A DNA stretch of 64,000 nucleotides. It comes from Streptomyces sp. NK15101 (GTDB lineage: Bacteria; Actinomycetota; Actinomycetes; Streptomycetales; Streptomycetaceae). Below the pieces are notes generated by a model. That model saw only the letters and a program-made list of their open reading frames with translations, did no database searches and was not told the origin of the DNA. Made by a program: the position numbers and the translations under genes. This document shows, one piece after another, positions 8,339 to 16,849 of this stretch. Within the stretch, counting starts at the first letter, position 1, and the number at the start of each line of letters is the position of its first letter. The stretch spans positions 1 to 64,000 of the forward strand of contig NZ_JAINVG010000032.1 in assembly GCF_020400725.1 (NCBI RefSeq), in the 5' to 3' direction.

Positions 8339-9253
8339 ATGCCGATCGTTCCCGAGGGGCACGTGAGCCCGCGCCCGGTGAAGAACCGGCTCTGGTGGCC
8401 CGCGGTCGGCCTGGCCGCCCTCACGGCGGTGACCGGCTGCGGATCGCAGCAGGACCCGGCCCCGGCGGCCGGACCCGTGAAGTCCTCCGCACCCGCCACG
8501 GCCACACCGGGGGTCCCGGAGAACGACCCGGCGGACCTGCTGTCACGGGCGCGGGCGGCCATGGACGCCGGGACCGGGTGGACCTTCGCGGTGACGGGCG
8601 AGGAGTCACTTGAACTGACCGGTGCGCCGAAGGAGCAGGGCAGCGCCGCCTCGTACTCCGCCACGGTGGAGCGGACCGGCAGTCCGGAGGCCCTGCACCA
8701 GAGCGGCACGGTGCTCAGCAAGGGCAAGCGCAAGGCCGAGGAGGTGTTCGCCGTGGACGGCACCGGATACGTACGGAAAGGCGCACCCGGCGCCCCGTGG
8801 ACCAAGGGTCCACTGACCGACCCGGAGATCGCCGCCAAGGTGGAGGACCCGCTGGCCGCGCTCGCCTCCTTCGCCGCGTACGCCGAGCGGGACGAGCGGA
8901 TCGAGGTCACCACGGTCGGCGGCGAGATCAGGCTCAGGCTGCGGATCCCCGCCGCGCACCTGGCCGACCGGACGGAGCGACCGGCCGTCGCGAAGGCCGC
9001 GCGGGAGTTCCGGCCCACCCTGGACAAGCTGCGGAAGGCCGGGGTCACGGCGGGCGAGGAGCGCATCGTGCTGACCGGCCTCGAGGAGGTCCTCGTCCTG
9101 GACGCGCGCACCCACCGGATGGCCTCCTACCGGTCCTCCTTCGGCTTCGCCGTCCCGCACGAGGGCCGGCAGCTCCGGTACGAGCAGGAGCTCCGGGCGG
9201 ACACGCGGGGGTCCTTCACCGGCCGGATCGAGGTTCCCGCCGCAGCCCGGTAG
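8339..9253 (+). CDS. Putative secreted lipoprotein of unknown function
   Basis: A 304-residue protein with an N-terminal signal (hydrophobic segment after KNRLWW) ending in a lipobox LTAVTGC, so it is probably lipid-anchored at about Cys36. The mature part is an acidic/basic mixed domain with a beta-strand pattern resembling the LppX/LprG-type lipoproteins of actinobacteria (inference from pattern only). AGGAGAG is correctly spaced from the ATG. Its last 38 bp overlap the 3' end of the convergent membrane-protein gene. Confidence 0.75.
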   Translation: MPIVPEGHVSPRPVKNRLWWPAVGLAALTAVTGCGSQQDPAPAAGPVKSSAPATATPGVPENDPADLLSRARAAMDAGTGWTFAVTGEESLELTGAPKEQGSAASYSATVERTGSPEALHQSGTVLSKGKRKAEEVFAVDGTGYVRKGAPGAPWTKGPLTDPEIAAKVEDPLAALASFAAYAERDERIEVTTVGGEIRLRLRIPAAHLADRTERPAVAKAAREFRPTLDKLRKAGVTAGEERIVLTGLEEVLVLDARTHRMASYRSSFGFAVPHEGRQLRYEQELRADTRGSFTGRIEVPAAAR

Positions 9254-10094
9254 GCCCGCTCGACCGGAACCCGGGTGTGAGGTACCGGTCGAGCGGGGGC
9301 TCCCGGGCGAGCACGGCTCCGATGGTGAACGCGAAGGTGAGGGCGGCGCACACCACGATGAGCCAGGAGAGCAGGGTCAGGACCAGGCCGAGGGAGCCGT
9401 AATCGCCCAGGGCTCTGTTGAGGGCGCCCGGCATGTAGAGGCGTGCCGTGAGGCCGAGGGCCGTGGCGGCGGTGCCGGCCAGGAGGGCGCCGGGCAGGAG
9501 CGGCAGCCAGTCGATCCGCTTGGCGAGCAGGAGGTGCTGGGTCCACAGCCACACTCCCGTGGTGACCAGGAAGTACAGCGGAAGGCCCAGCCAGCCCCCG
9601 GCCCCGAAACCGTCGCGGACGGGTGCCTGGAGGAGCACCACCACGACCAGCGCGAGCAGCCACACCAGCCACCGCCAGGCCGCGATCCGGGTCCCGGCCC
9701 TGGGCAGCCCCCAGGCCCGTTCGCACACCCGGGCCATGGCGCGGCTGAAGCTCGTGGCCGAGACCAGGGCGACGAGGGCGCCGACGATGCCGGTGGTCTC
9801 CCGGAGGCCGTCGGCGTCGGGCTGGTCGAGGACCTGCTGGAGTTCGTGGTCGGCCGCGCCGGTCAGCCCGAACATGACGCGGAGGGACTCGCGCAGCTGG
9901 TCGCGTACGGCGAGCGGGGCGAAGGCGGCCAGGGCGAACAGGAGGGGCACCGCGGCCAGGAACGCCTGGGCCGCGAGCCGCGTGGCCGCGTCCAGGAGGT
10001 TCCCGCTGACGAGTCTGCCGGTCAGTTCCGTGAGTACGGGGAAGCGGCGCTCGGCTCCGGTCCGGATGCTCCGCACCCGGGTCGCCCATGACAT
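9216..10094 (-). CDS. YihY/BrkB family inner-membrane protein
   Basis: About 292 residues with six hydrophobic segments, including LLFALAAFAPLAV near residue 52, WLLALVVVVLLQAPV near 140 and LLSWLIVVCAALTFAF near 240, in the arrangement of the YihY/UPF0761 (BrkB) family. The family is membrane-embedded and its function is uncertain. The ATG at 10094 (MSWATRVRSI) gives the usual length. The 3' end overlaps that of the convergent lipoprotein gene by 38 bp. Confidence 0.8.
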   Translation of the reverse strand: MSWATRVRSIRTGAERRFPVLTELTGRLVSGNLLDAATRLAAQAFLAAVPLLFALAAFAPLAVRDQLRESLRVMFGLTGAADHELQQVLDQPDADGLRETTGIVGALVALVSATSFSRAMARVCERAWGLPRAGTRIAAWRWLVWLLALVVVVLLQAPVRDGFGAGGWLGLPLYFLVTTGVWLWTQHLLLAKRIDWLPLLPGALLAGTAATALGLTARLYMPGALNRALGDYGSLGLVLTLLSWLIVVCAALTFAFTIGAVLAREPPLDRYLTPGFRSSGPTGLRREPRSGR

Positions 10095-10186
10095 CCCGCC
10101 TCCCGACCCCACCCGGCCCGTCCAGTCATTGGACGCCGATGGCGGTGATCGCGCGAGCCGGGCGGGGCGATCGGGAGGCCCCGGTG

Positions 10187-10765
10187 TCAGGGACTGGTCG
10201 TGGAGACCGCGTACACCCGGGGGAAGGCGGGGTCGGTGAGGTCGACGGTGATGTCGGTCCGCGGCCGGGGGGCCTCGCGGGTGACGGTGGTGCCCGCCCA
10301 GGTCATGCCGTCGGCGAAGGTCCAGCCGGCGATGTCGGCGTCGCGCTCGCCGACGGTGATCCGGCCCGGGGTGAGCGCGGAGCGGGCGGTCCCGGACTCG
10401 GCGAGGAAGGCGTCGAGACCGCCGGCGGTCATCGTGAACTGGACGTACAGCCTGCTGGTCTTCCAGTTGCTGGTCTCGTAGTAGGCGACGCCCCAGGCCC
10501 CGGAGGGGATCGGGACCTCGAAGACCCGGCGCTTCATCAGCGAGGGCCAGTTGTCCTGGAGGCCGGCCGCCGAGGACTCGCGCTCCTTGTCGCGGCCGCT
10601 GTCGCGGCTCTGACCCGCGGAGATGACGAGGTAGCCGGCCGGGATGCCGACGAGGAGCACGATGATGACCGCCGTCAGCCAGCGGCGGCGGATCATGTGC
10701 CGGTGGTCCTCGGGCAGCTTGTCCTGCGGGGGGCGGGGCGGGGCGGACTGGTGGGGCAGGGTCAT
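10187..10765 (-). CDS. Single-pass membrane protein of unknown function
   Basis: A 192-residue protein with a Pro-rich cytoplasmic N-terminus (MTLPHQSAPPRPPQDK), one TM helix (about 30-50, AVIIVLLVGIPAGYLVISAG) and an extracytoplasmic domain of about 140 residues. The start codon overlaps the stop of the ROK kinase gene by 4 bp (ATGA at 10762-10765), so translation is coupled to the kinase. No known domain is recognised. Confidence 0.75.
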   Translation of the reverse strand: MTLPHQSAPPRPPQDKLPEDHRHMIRRRWLTAVIIVLLVGIPAGYLVISAGQSRDSGRDKERESSAAGLQDNWPSLMKRRVFEVPIPSGAWGVAYYETSNWKTSRLYVQFTMTAGGLDAFLAESGTARSALTPGRITVGERDADIAGWTFADGMTWAGTTVTREAPRPRTDITVDLTDPAFPRVYAVSTTSP

Positions 10766-11937
10766 GAAGGGGGGTCCTCGGGGGTACGTGCGGCCCGGGC
10801 CGAGGTCCCGTTGCGCAGGGCCTGGGCGTAGCGCTCGTACCGTTCGTACCGCTCGACGCGGCGCCGGTTGGCACGGCGGAAGCGGCGGGCGACGAGCCGG
10901 GCGAGGTCGGCGGCGCCGACCATGCCGGCCTCGGGGCCGAGCTGGGCGCGGGTGATGCGGGCCTCGGGGCGGTAGCCGCGGCCGGTGAGGTGGCGGCGGA
11001 AGGCGTCCCTGGCGGGGCCGATGAGCAGGTCGTCGGCGGCGGAGACGCCTCCGCCGATGACGAAGCAGGAGGGGTCGAGGGCGGCGGCGAGGTTGGCGAT
11101 GCCGACGCCGAGCCACTGGCCGATGTCCTGGAACAGCTCGACGCACATGGCGTCGCCCTCGCGGGCGAGCTCGGTGATGAGGGGGCCGGTGATCTCGGGG
11201 ATGTTCCCCTTGACCCGCTCGATGATCTCGTACGCGACCGGGGAGTCGGCGGCGGCCAGCTCGCGGGCCTCGCGGACCAGGGCGTTGCCCGAGCTGTACT
11301 GCTCCCAGCAGCCGCGGTTGCCGCAGGGGCAGCGGTGGCCGCCGGGGACGACCTGCATGTGGCCGAACTCCCCGGCGACGCCGTACTTGCCCCGCTTGAC
11401 CTGGCCGTCCTCCAGGATGGCGCCGCCGATGCCGGTGCCGAGGGTGATCATGACGAGGTGGTCCTCGCCTCGTCCGGCGCCGAAGCGCCACTCGGCCCAG
11501 GCGGCGGTGTTGGCGTCGTTGTCGACCATGACGGGGACGGCGAGGCGGCTCTGGAGGGCGTCGCGGAGGGGTTCGTTGCGCCAGGCGAGGTGCGGGGCGA
11601 AGAGGACCCTGGCCCGGTCTGCGTCGACCCAGCCGGCCGCGCCGATGCCGACGGCGTGCACGTCGTGCCGGTCGGAGAGGTCCAGGACCAGCTCGACGAT
11701 GGTGTCCTCGACGACCTTGGGGCTCTTGGACTTGTCCGGGGTCTCGGTGCGGAGCTTCTCCAGGATGTTGCCGTCGGCGTCGACGACGCCGGCCATCACC
11801 TTCGTGCCGCCGATGTCGATGCCGACGGTCGGCACCCGGGGCGCCGTCAGGTGGGAGCGCCGCTCCCGGGTCCCGACGGTCCGCAGCACGGTCCCGCGGG
11901 CGGCTCCCCGGTGGGCGAGGTCACGGTAGGTACTCAT
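10762..11937 (-). CDS. ROK family sugar kinase (glucokinase-like)
   Basis: A ROK kinase with the phosphate-binding motif DIGGTKV (about residue 40), catalytic DNDANTAAWAEW, GTGIGGA and the ROK zinc motif CPCGNRGCWEQ. The conserved domain is about 355 residues, but this 391-residue reading carries about 35 extra residues (MSTYRDLAHRGAARG...) before the canonical start, so the true start may be internal. No N-terminal HTH is present, so it is an enzyme rather than a ROK repressor. It is the last enzyme of a sugar-uptake locus on the same strand and probably phosphorylates the imported sugar. Confidence 0.88.
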   Translation of the reverse strand: MSTYRDLAHRGAARGTVLRTVGTRERRSHLTAPRVPTVGIDIGGTKVMAGVVDADGNILEKLRTETPDKSKSPKVVEDTIVELVLDLSDRHDVHAVGIGAAGWVDADRARVLFAPHLAWRNEPLRDALQSRLAVPVMVDNDANTAAWAEWRFGAGRGEDHLVMITLGTGIGGAILEDGQVKRGKYGVAGEFGHMQVVPGGHRCPCGNRGCWEQYSSGNALVREARELAAADSPVAYEIIERVKGNIPEITGPLITELAREGDAMCVELFQDIGQWLGVGIANLAAALDPSCFVIGGGVSAADDLLIGPARDAFRRHLTGRGYRPEARITRAQLGPEAGMVGAADLARLVARRFRRANRRRVERYERYERYAQALRNGTSARAARTPEDPPS

Positions 11938-11974
11938 CGGCTCCGATTCTGCCAGGTGGGGTGTGAAGGGGCCG

Positions 11975-12760
11975 TTACGCGCCGGTCGGCCGCTCCAGTT
12001 CGTGGCGCAGGTCCTCCAGCTCGCTGCCGCCCGCCATCTGCCGGGTCAACTCGTCGAGCGTGACGGAGTCCTTGGTGTGGCTCGCGGCCATGACGCCCCG
12101 CTTGAGGAGGACGAAACGGTCGCCGACGAGGTAGGCGTGGTGCGGGTTGTGGGTGATGAGAACCACTCCGAGGCCTTCGTCGCGGGCGGCCGCCACGTAC
12201 TTCAGGACGACCCCGGACTGCTTGACGCCGAGCGCGGCGGTCGGCTCGTCGAGGACGAGGACCTTGGCGCCGAAGTGGACCGCGCGGGCGATGGCCACGC
12301 ACTGGCGCTCGCCGCCGGAGAGGGTGCCGATGGGCTGGTCGACGTCACGGAGGTCGATGCCCATGCGGAGCAGCGCCTCGCGGGTCGTGGTCCGCATCAG
12401 CTCGACGTCGAGCCGCTTGAGCGGTCCCCTGCCCTTCGTGGGCTCGGAGCCGAGGAAGAAGTTCCGCCAGACCGGCATGAGGGGGACGACGGCGAGGTCC
12501 TGGTAGACGGTGGCGATGCCCCGGTCGAGGGCGTCGCGCGGGTTGGCGAGGGTGACCTCCTCGCCCTCGATGCGGAAGGTTCCGGCGTCGTGCCGGTGGA
12601 GGCCGGCGACGATCTTGATGAGGGTGGACTTGCCGGCGCCGTTGTCGCCGAGGACGCAGGAGATCTCGCCCGCGTTCACTTCCAGGGAGACGCCTTCGAG
12701 GGCGCGGATGTTGCCGTAGTACTTGCTGACGTCGTCCAGCTCCACGAGCGGAGTGGTCAT
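11975..12760 (-). CDS. Ribose-type sugar ABC transporter ATP-binding protein (single domain)
   Basis: A 261-residue ATPase with Walker A GDNGAGKST, signature LSGGERQ, Walker B KVLVLDEPTAAL and switch His in LITHNPHH. Most RbsA-type importers have two fused ATPase domains; this one has a single domain, as in the FrcA-type systems. The start overlaps the permease stop by 4 bp (12757-12760). It powers uptake by the permease and lipoprotein encoded just upstream. Confidence 0.9.
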   Translation of the reverse strand: MTTPLVELDDVSKYYGNIRALEGVSLEVNAGEISCVLGDNGAGKSTLIKIVAGLHRHDAGTFRIEGEEVTLANPRDALDRGIATVYQDLAVVPLMPVWRNFFLGSEPTKGRGPLKRLDVELMRTTTREALLRMGIDLRDVDQPIGTLSGGERQCVAIARAVHFGAKVLVLDEPTAALGVKQSGVVLKYVAAARDEGLGVVLITHNPHHAYLVGDRFVLLKRGVMAASHTKDSVTLDELTRQMAGGSELEDLRHELERPTGA

Positions 12761-13812
12761 TTCGTGGCCTCCACGCGCTTGCGGATCCAGGCGTTCAGCA
12801 GGGTCGCCAGGAGGAGCATCGCTCCCAGGAAGAACTTGAACCAGTCGGGGTTCCACTCGGCGTACACGATGCCCTTGCTGGTCATGCCGAAGATGAGGGC
12901 GCCGACCGCCGAGCCGATGGCCGAGCCGTATCCGCCGGTGATCAGGCAGCCGCCGATGACGGCCGCGATGATGTAGATCAGCTCGTTCCCGACGCCTTCG
13001 CCCGACTGGACGACGTCGAAGGAGAGGAGCAGGTGCTGGCCGGAGATCCAGGCGCAGAAGGCGACGCCCATGTAGAGGCCGATCTTCGTGCGGTGGACGG
13101 GGACGCCGACCGCGCGGGCCGCGTCGGCGCCGCCGCCGACGGCGAAGATCCAGTTGCCGAAGCGGGTGCGGAGCAGGATCCAGGTGGCGAGCGCGACGAG
13201 GGCGAACCACCACAGGATGGTGACCTTGAACTCGACGCCGCCGATCGTCGCCTCCGAGGCGAAGAGCTTCCGCGCGGAGGGGAAGCCCTCCATGTCGGCG
13301 ATGGTCTTGGTGGAGACGGTGCCGCTGATCAGCTTGGTGAGGCCCAGGTTCAGACCGGACAGCATGAGGAAGGTGCCGAGCGTGATGATGAAGCTGGGCA
13401 GCTCGGTGCGGGTCAGCATGAAGCCGTTGAAGGCGCCGATCGCCAGGGTGACGAGCAGCGAGACGCCGACGCCGACCCAGACGTTCGCCGTCATCTGGTA
13501 GCTGAACATCGAGGAGACCAGCGCGGAGCTGGTGACCAGGACACCGGCGGAGAGGTCGAACTCGCCGCCGATCATCAGCAGGGCGACCGGGACGGCCATG
13601 ATGCCGATGGTGGAGGCCGCGTAGAGGACCGTGCCGAGGCTGGAGGGCTTGAGGAAGCTGTCGGCGGCCACCGCGAAGAAGACGAAGACGGCGATCGCGC
13701 CGACGACCGAGCCGAGTTCGGGGCGGGCGAGCAGCTTCTTCAGGGGGGTGGTGCGCAGCAGCCGTTCGTCGACGTGGTCGACACCGTCCGACGGCGGGGC
13801 GGTGGAGCTCAT
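12757..13812 (-). CDS. Ribose-type sugar ABC transporter permease
   Basis: A 351-residue BPD_transp_2 (RbsC/FrcC) permease with eight to ten hydrophobic segments; GGEFDLSAGV (about 100) is the family motif. The start overlaps the end of the binding-protein gene by 4 bp (13809-13812), giving a tightly coupled binding protein-permease-ATPase set. The reading frame continues upstream into the binding-protein gene, but ATG MSSTAPPSDG matches the expected length and coupling. Confidence 0.9.
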   Translation of the reverse strand: MSSTAPPSDGVDHVDERLLRTTPLKKLLARPELGSVVGAIAVFVFFAVAADSFLKPSSLGTVLYAASTIGIMAVPVALLMIGGEFDLSAGVLVTSSALVSSMFSYQMTANVWVGVGVSLLVTLAIGAFNGFMLTRTELPSFIITLGTFLMLSGLNLGLTKLISGTVSTKTIADMEGFPSARKLFASEATIGGVEFKVTILWWFALVALATWILLRTRFGNWIFAVGGGADAARAVGVPVHRTKIGLYMGVAFCAWISGQHLLLSFDVVQSGEGVGNELIYIIAAVIGGCLITGGYGSAIGSAVGALIFGMTSKGIVYAEWNPDWFKFFLGAMLLLATLLNAWIRKRVEATK

Positions 13813-14879
13813 CGGGTGCCCCGATCCGCGTACTCCTTCAGCGCGGCGGCCTGGTCCCTGGTGATGATCTGGGGACCGGTCAGGACCGGCTTGCCGCCGC
13901 CGAGGACGTCGGCGTTGTAGCGGTAGAGCCAGAGCAGGTCGACGGCCTCGTAGCCCTGGAGGTAGGGCTGCTGGTCGACGGCGAAGCCGAGGGTGCCGGC
14001 CTGCAGTGCGGTCGCGACCTTGGCGTTGAGGTCGAAGGTGTCGACCTCGGCCTTGCTGCCGGCGCCCTTCGCGGCCTGGACGGCGGTGTCGGCGAAGGGG
14101 GCGCCGAGGGTGACGACGGCGTCGACGTCCTTGTCGGACTGCAGCTTGGCCTCGATGGAGGCCTTGACGTCGGGCATGTTGGTGCCGTCGACGTACAGGT
14201 TCACCAGCTCGCCGCCGAAGGTCTTCTTCACTCCGGCGCAGCGCTGCTCGTGGCCGACGTTTCCCTGCTCGTGCAGGACGCAGAGGGCCTTCTTCCGGCC
14301 GCGCCTGTCGAGTTCCTCGCCGACGGCCTCGCCGGCGACGGTCTCGTCCTGGCCGATGTGGGTGAGCGCTCCGTAGGCCTTGGACTGCTCGGCGCCCGAG
14401 TTCACGGTGATCACCGGGATGCCGGCCTTGACGGCCTTCTCGACGGCGGCCTTCATGGCGTCGGGCTTGGCGAGGGTGACGATCAGTCCGTCGACGCCCT
14501 TGGCGACGTACGAGTCGACCAGCTGCGCCTGCTGCTGGGCCTCGTCGTTGTGGGCGTAGAGGAAGTTGATGTTGTCCTTGGCCGCGGCCTGCTTGGCGCC
14601 CTTCTGGACGATGTCCCAGAAGGTGTCGCCGTCGCCCGAGTGGGTCACCATCGCGAAGGTCCACCGGGGGGTGTCGACGGCCGCCCTGCCCTGGGCCTCG
14701 GCGGCCTTGCGGGCGTCCTCCGCCCGCTTCCCGCCGGTGCTGCTGCACCCGGCGAGCGCCGCGGTGAGTGCGAGGGCGAGCACGGCGCCGACTGCGGCGC
14801 GTACCCCTCCTGTCCGAAGCCTGGTCACGAGGCCGTGCCCTCCTTTGTGTCCTTCTGCGTGCATTGCAGTATCGGTCAT
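13809..14879 (-). CDS. Sugar ABC transporter substrate-binding lipoprotein
   Basis: A 356-residue protein with a signal peptide and lipobox ALAGC at about residue 45, followed by a Peripla_BP_4 (ribose/galactose-binding) fold (TFAMVTHSGDGDTFWDIVQKG; PVITVNSG; THIGQDE). It captures the sugar for the two downstream gene products. A second in-frame ATG (MHAEGHK) lies five codons in. The substrate is not evident; the neighbouring Gfo/Idh oxidoreductase suggests a polyol or inositol-like sugar (inference). Confidence 0.88.
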   Translation of the reverse strand: MTDTAMHAEGHKGGHGLVTRLRTGGVRAAVGAVLALALTAALAGCSSTGGKRAEDARKAAEAQGRAAVDTPRWTFAMVTHSGDGDTFWDIVQKGAKQAAAKDNINFLYAHNDEAQQQAQLVDSYVAKGVDGLIVTLAKPDAMKAAVEKAVKAGIPVITVNSGAEQSKAYGALTHIGQDETVAGEAVGEELDRRGRKKALCVLHEQGNVGHEQRCAGVKKTFGGELVNLYVDGTNMPDVKASIEAKLQSDKDVDAVVTLGAPFADTAVQAAKGAGSKAEVDTFDLNAKVATALQAGTLGFAVDQQPYLQGYEAVDLLWLYRYNADVLGGGKPVLTGPQIITRDQAAALKEYADRGTR

Positions 14880-14916
14880 GCGGGTGGTGGCGCTGGTGCG
14901 GGCCCCCCTGGAGCGG

Positions 14917-15675
14917 CTACGGACGGACCATCAGCTGGAACTCGAAGGAGTAGCGGGTGGCCCGGTAGAGGTGGGAGCCGTACTCGACGGCGCGTCCGGT
15001 GTCGTCCAGGGTGACGCGCTCCATGGTGAGCAGCGGCGCGCCCTCCGGCTCGTCGAGGAGCGCGGCCTCCTCGGCGGTCGCGGCGCGGGCGCCGACGGCC
15101 TGACGGGCGCTGTGCAGGGTGAGCGCGGCGGAGCGGAGCAGGTGGTAGAGGCCGGTGGTCTCCAGGCGTTCGGTGTCGGGGTCGACGAGACCCGGGGGCA
15201 GGTGGTTGCGCAGGTACGCCATCGGCTCGCCGTGCGCGGTGCGGAGCCGTTCGAGGTAGTGGACCTCGGTTCCCTCGGGTACGCCGAGGGCGGCCGCGAC
15301 CGGCCCCGCGGCGGGTTCCGGGCGGTTGACCAGGACCCGGGTGGCGGGGCGCTGTCCGGCGGCGGCGAGGTCGTCGTAGAGGCTGCTGAGCTCCATGGGG
15401 CGGCGGACCCTGCCGTGCAGAACCTGGGTGCCGACGCCCCGGCGGCGGACCAGGAGGCCCTTGTCGACGAGGGACTGGATGGCCTGGCGGACGGTGGGCC
15501 GGGAGAGGCCCAGGCGGGTGGCGAGGTCGATCTCGTTGCCGAGGAGGGTGCCCGGGGTGAGCGTCCCGTTCTCCACGGCGCTCTCCAGCTGCTGGGCGAG
15601 CTGGAAGTAGAGCGGGACCGGACTGGTGCGGTCCACGGAGAGCGGGGGCAGGGGGGAGCCGGACTGCTTGGGCAC
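14917..15675 (-). CDS. GntR family transcriptional regulator (HutC/UTRA type)
   Basis: About 252 residues with an N-terminal winged HTH (DRTSPVPLYFQLAQQLE..., recognition helix LGLSRPTVRQAIQSLVDKG, about 15-80) and a C-terminal UTRA effector domain (about 95-245). It lies 37 bp before the binding-protein gene and probably controls the sugar-uptake operon. The GTG at 15675 has no Shine-Dalgarno but follows TACGCT by about 7 nt, consistent with a leaderless transcript; the frame continues upstream without another good start. Confidence 0.85.
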   Translation of the reverse strand: MPKQSGSPLPPLSVDRTSPVPLYFQLAQQLESAVENGTLTPGTLLGNEIDLATRLGLSRPTVRQAIQSLVDKGLLVRRRGVGTQVLHGRVRRPMELSSLYDDLAAAGQRPATRVLVNRPEPAAGPVAAALGVPEGTEVHYLERLRTAHGEPMAYLRNHLPPGLVDPDTERLETTGLYHLLRSAALTLHSARQAVGARAATAEEAALLDEPEGAPLLTMERVTLDDTGRAVEYGSHLYRATRYSFEFQLMVRP

Positions 15676-15754
15676 GGGGGGAGCGTAGCCCGGGGCGTTG
15701 ACGACCGGAAGCTGATGACGGGAAGTCGTGACGTCCGGTTGTCCTGACAAATCC

Positions 15755-15789
15755 TTGACAGTCGGGCCGCCCGGCTCCACGGTGGGGCC
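15755..15789 (+). promoter_or_regulatory. Putative promoter of the Gfo/Idh oxidoreductase gene
   Basis: TTGACA at 15755-15760 is followed after 17 bp by CACGGT at 15778-15783 and the ATG at 15790, implying a very short or absent leader. The nearby pair TTGTCA/TTGACA in opposite orientations between the divergent GntR and oxidoreductase genes could be part of the GntR operator. Confidence 0.45.
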
Positions 15790-16779
15790 ATGCGCATCGG
15801 ACTGATCGGTACGGGACGGATCGGGAGTTTCCACGCGGGGGTGCTGGCCCGGCATCCGGAAGTCGAATCGCTGGTCGTGGCGGACGCGGACGCCGTCCGG
15901 GCGGCCGGGGTGGCGGAGGCGCTCGGCGCGGAGGCGGCGCCGGACGTGGACGCGCTGCTCGGGCACGCCCTGGACGCCGTGGTGATCGCCTCGGCGACGG
16001 CCGCGCACGCGGAGCTGATCGCCCGCGCCGCCCGGGCGGGCCTGCCGGCCTTCTGCGAGAAGCCGATCGCCCTGGACGTGCCGGGGACGCTGAGGGCGCT
16101 CGACGCGGTGACGGAGGCGGGCACGGCGCTCCAGCTGGGGTTCATGCGCCGCTTCGACGCGGGGTACCGGGCGGCGCGCGAGGCCGTGCGGTCGGGGCGG
16201 CTCGGCCGGCTGCACACGGTGCGGGCGGTCACCTCCGACCCGGAGCCGCCGCCCGCCGCGTACCTGCCGCTCTCCGGCGGCCTCTTCCGCGACTGCCTCG
16301 TGCACGACTTCGACGTCGTCCGCTGGGTGACCGGGCGGGAGGTCGTCGAGGTGTACGCGACGGGCTCGGACACCGGCCCGGCGATGTTCCGGGAGGCGGG
16401 CGACGTGGACACGGCCGCGGCCGTGCTCACCCTGGACGACGGCACGCTCGTGACCGCGACCGCGACCCGGTGCAACGGCGCCGGCTACGACGTCCGCATG
16501 GAACTGGCGGGCGAGCGGGACCAGATCGGGGTGGGCCTGGACGACCGGACCCCGCTCGCCTCGGTGGAGCCGCAGGGCCCGCCCGCCCCGGGCAAGCCCT
16601 GGCCCGGCTTCCTGGAGCGGTTCGCCCCCGCGTACGAGGCGGAACTGGACGCCTTCGTACGGCTGGTGCGCGGCGAGGCGCCCAACCCCTGTGACGGCCG
16701 GGAGGCCCTGGCGGCGCTCCGGATCGCCGAGGCGTGCGAGCGCTCGCGCCGGGAGCGGGGGCCGGTGCGGGTGGCTTAG
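15790..16779 (+). CDS. Gfo/Idh/MocA family oxidoreductase (inositol dehydrogenase-like)
   Basis: A 329-residue NAD(P)-dependent dehydrogenase. The Rossmann motif GLIGTGRIGSFHAG lies at residues 4-17, the family motif CEKPIALDV at about 94-102, and the C-terminal alpha/beta domain has the HDFDVVRWV catalytic region at about 173. Members oxidise or reduce the C2 of sugars and polyols such as myo-inositol. It is divergent from the GntR regulator and next to the sugar importer, suggesting it acts on the imported sugar. Confidence 0.88.
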   Translation: MRIGLIGTGRIGSFHAGVLARHPEVESLVVADADAVRAAGVAEALGAEAAPDVDALLGHALDAVVIASATAAHAELIARAARAGLPAFCEKPIALDVPGTLRALDAVTEAGTALQLGFMRRFDAGYRAAREAVRSGRLGRLHTVRAVTSDPEPPPAAYLPLSGGLFRDCLVHDFDVVRWVTGREVVEVYATGSDTGPAMFREAGDVDTAAAVLTLDDGTLVTATATRCNGAGYDVRMELAGERDQIGVGLDDRTPLASVEPQGPPAPGKPWPGFLERFAPAYEAELDAFVRLVRGEAPNPCDGREALAALRIAEACERSRRERGPVRVA

Positions 16780-16849
16780 GCTCCCCCGGCGGCCCGGTTT
16801 CTGGGGGTGGCGCGGTTTCAGGGGGCCGCGATTTCAGGGGGCCGCGGGC

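Noticed and set aside
8056..9111. A 351-codon minus-strand frame
   Set aside because: It is the shadow of the lipoprotein gene, which has a lipobox and ribosome binding site on the opposite strand.
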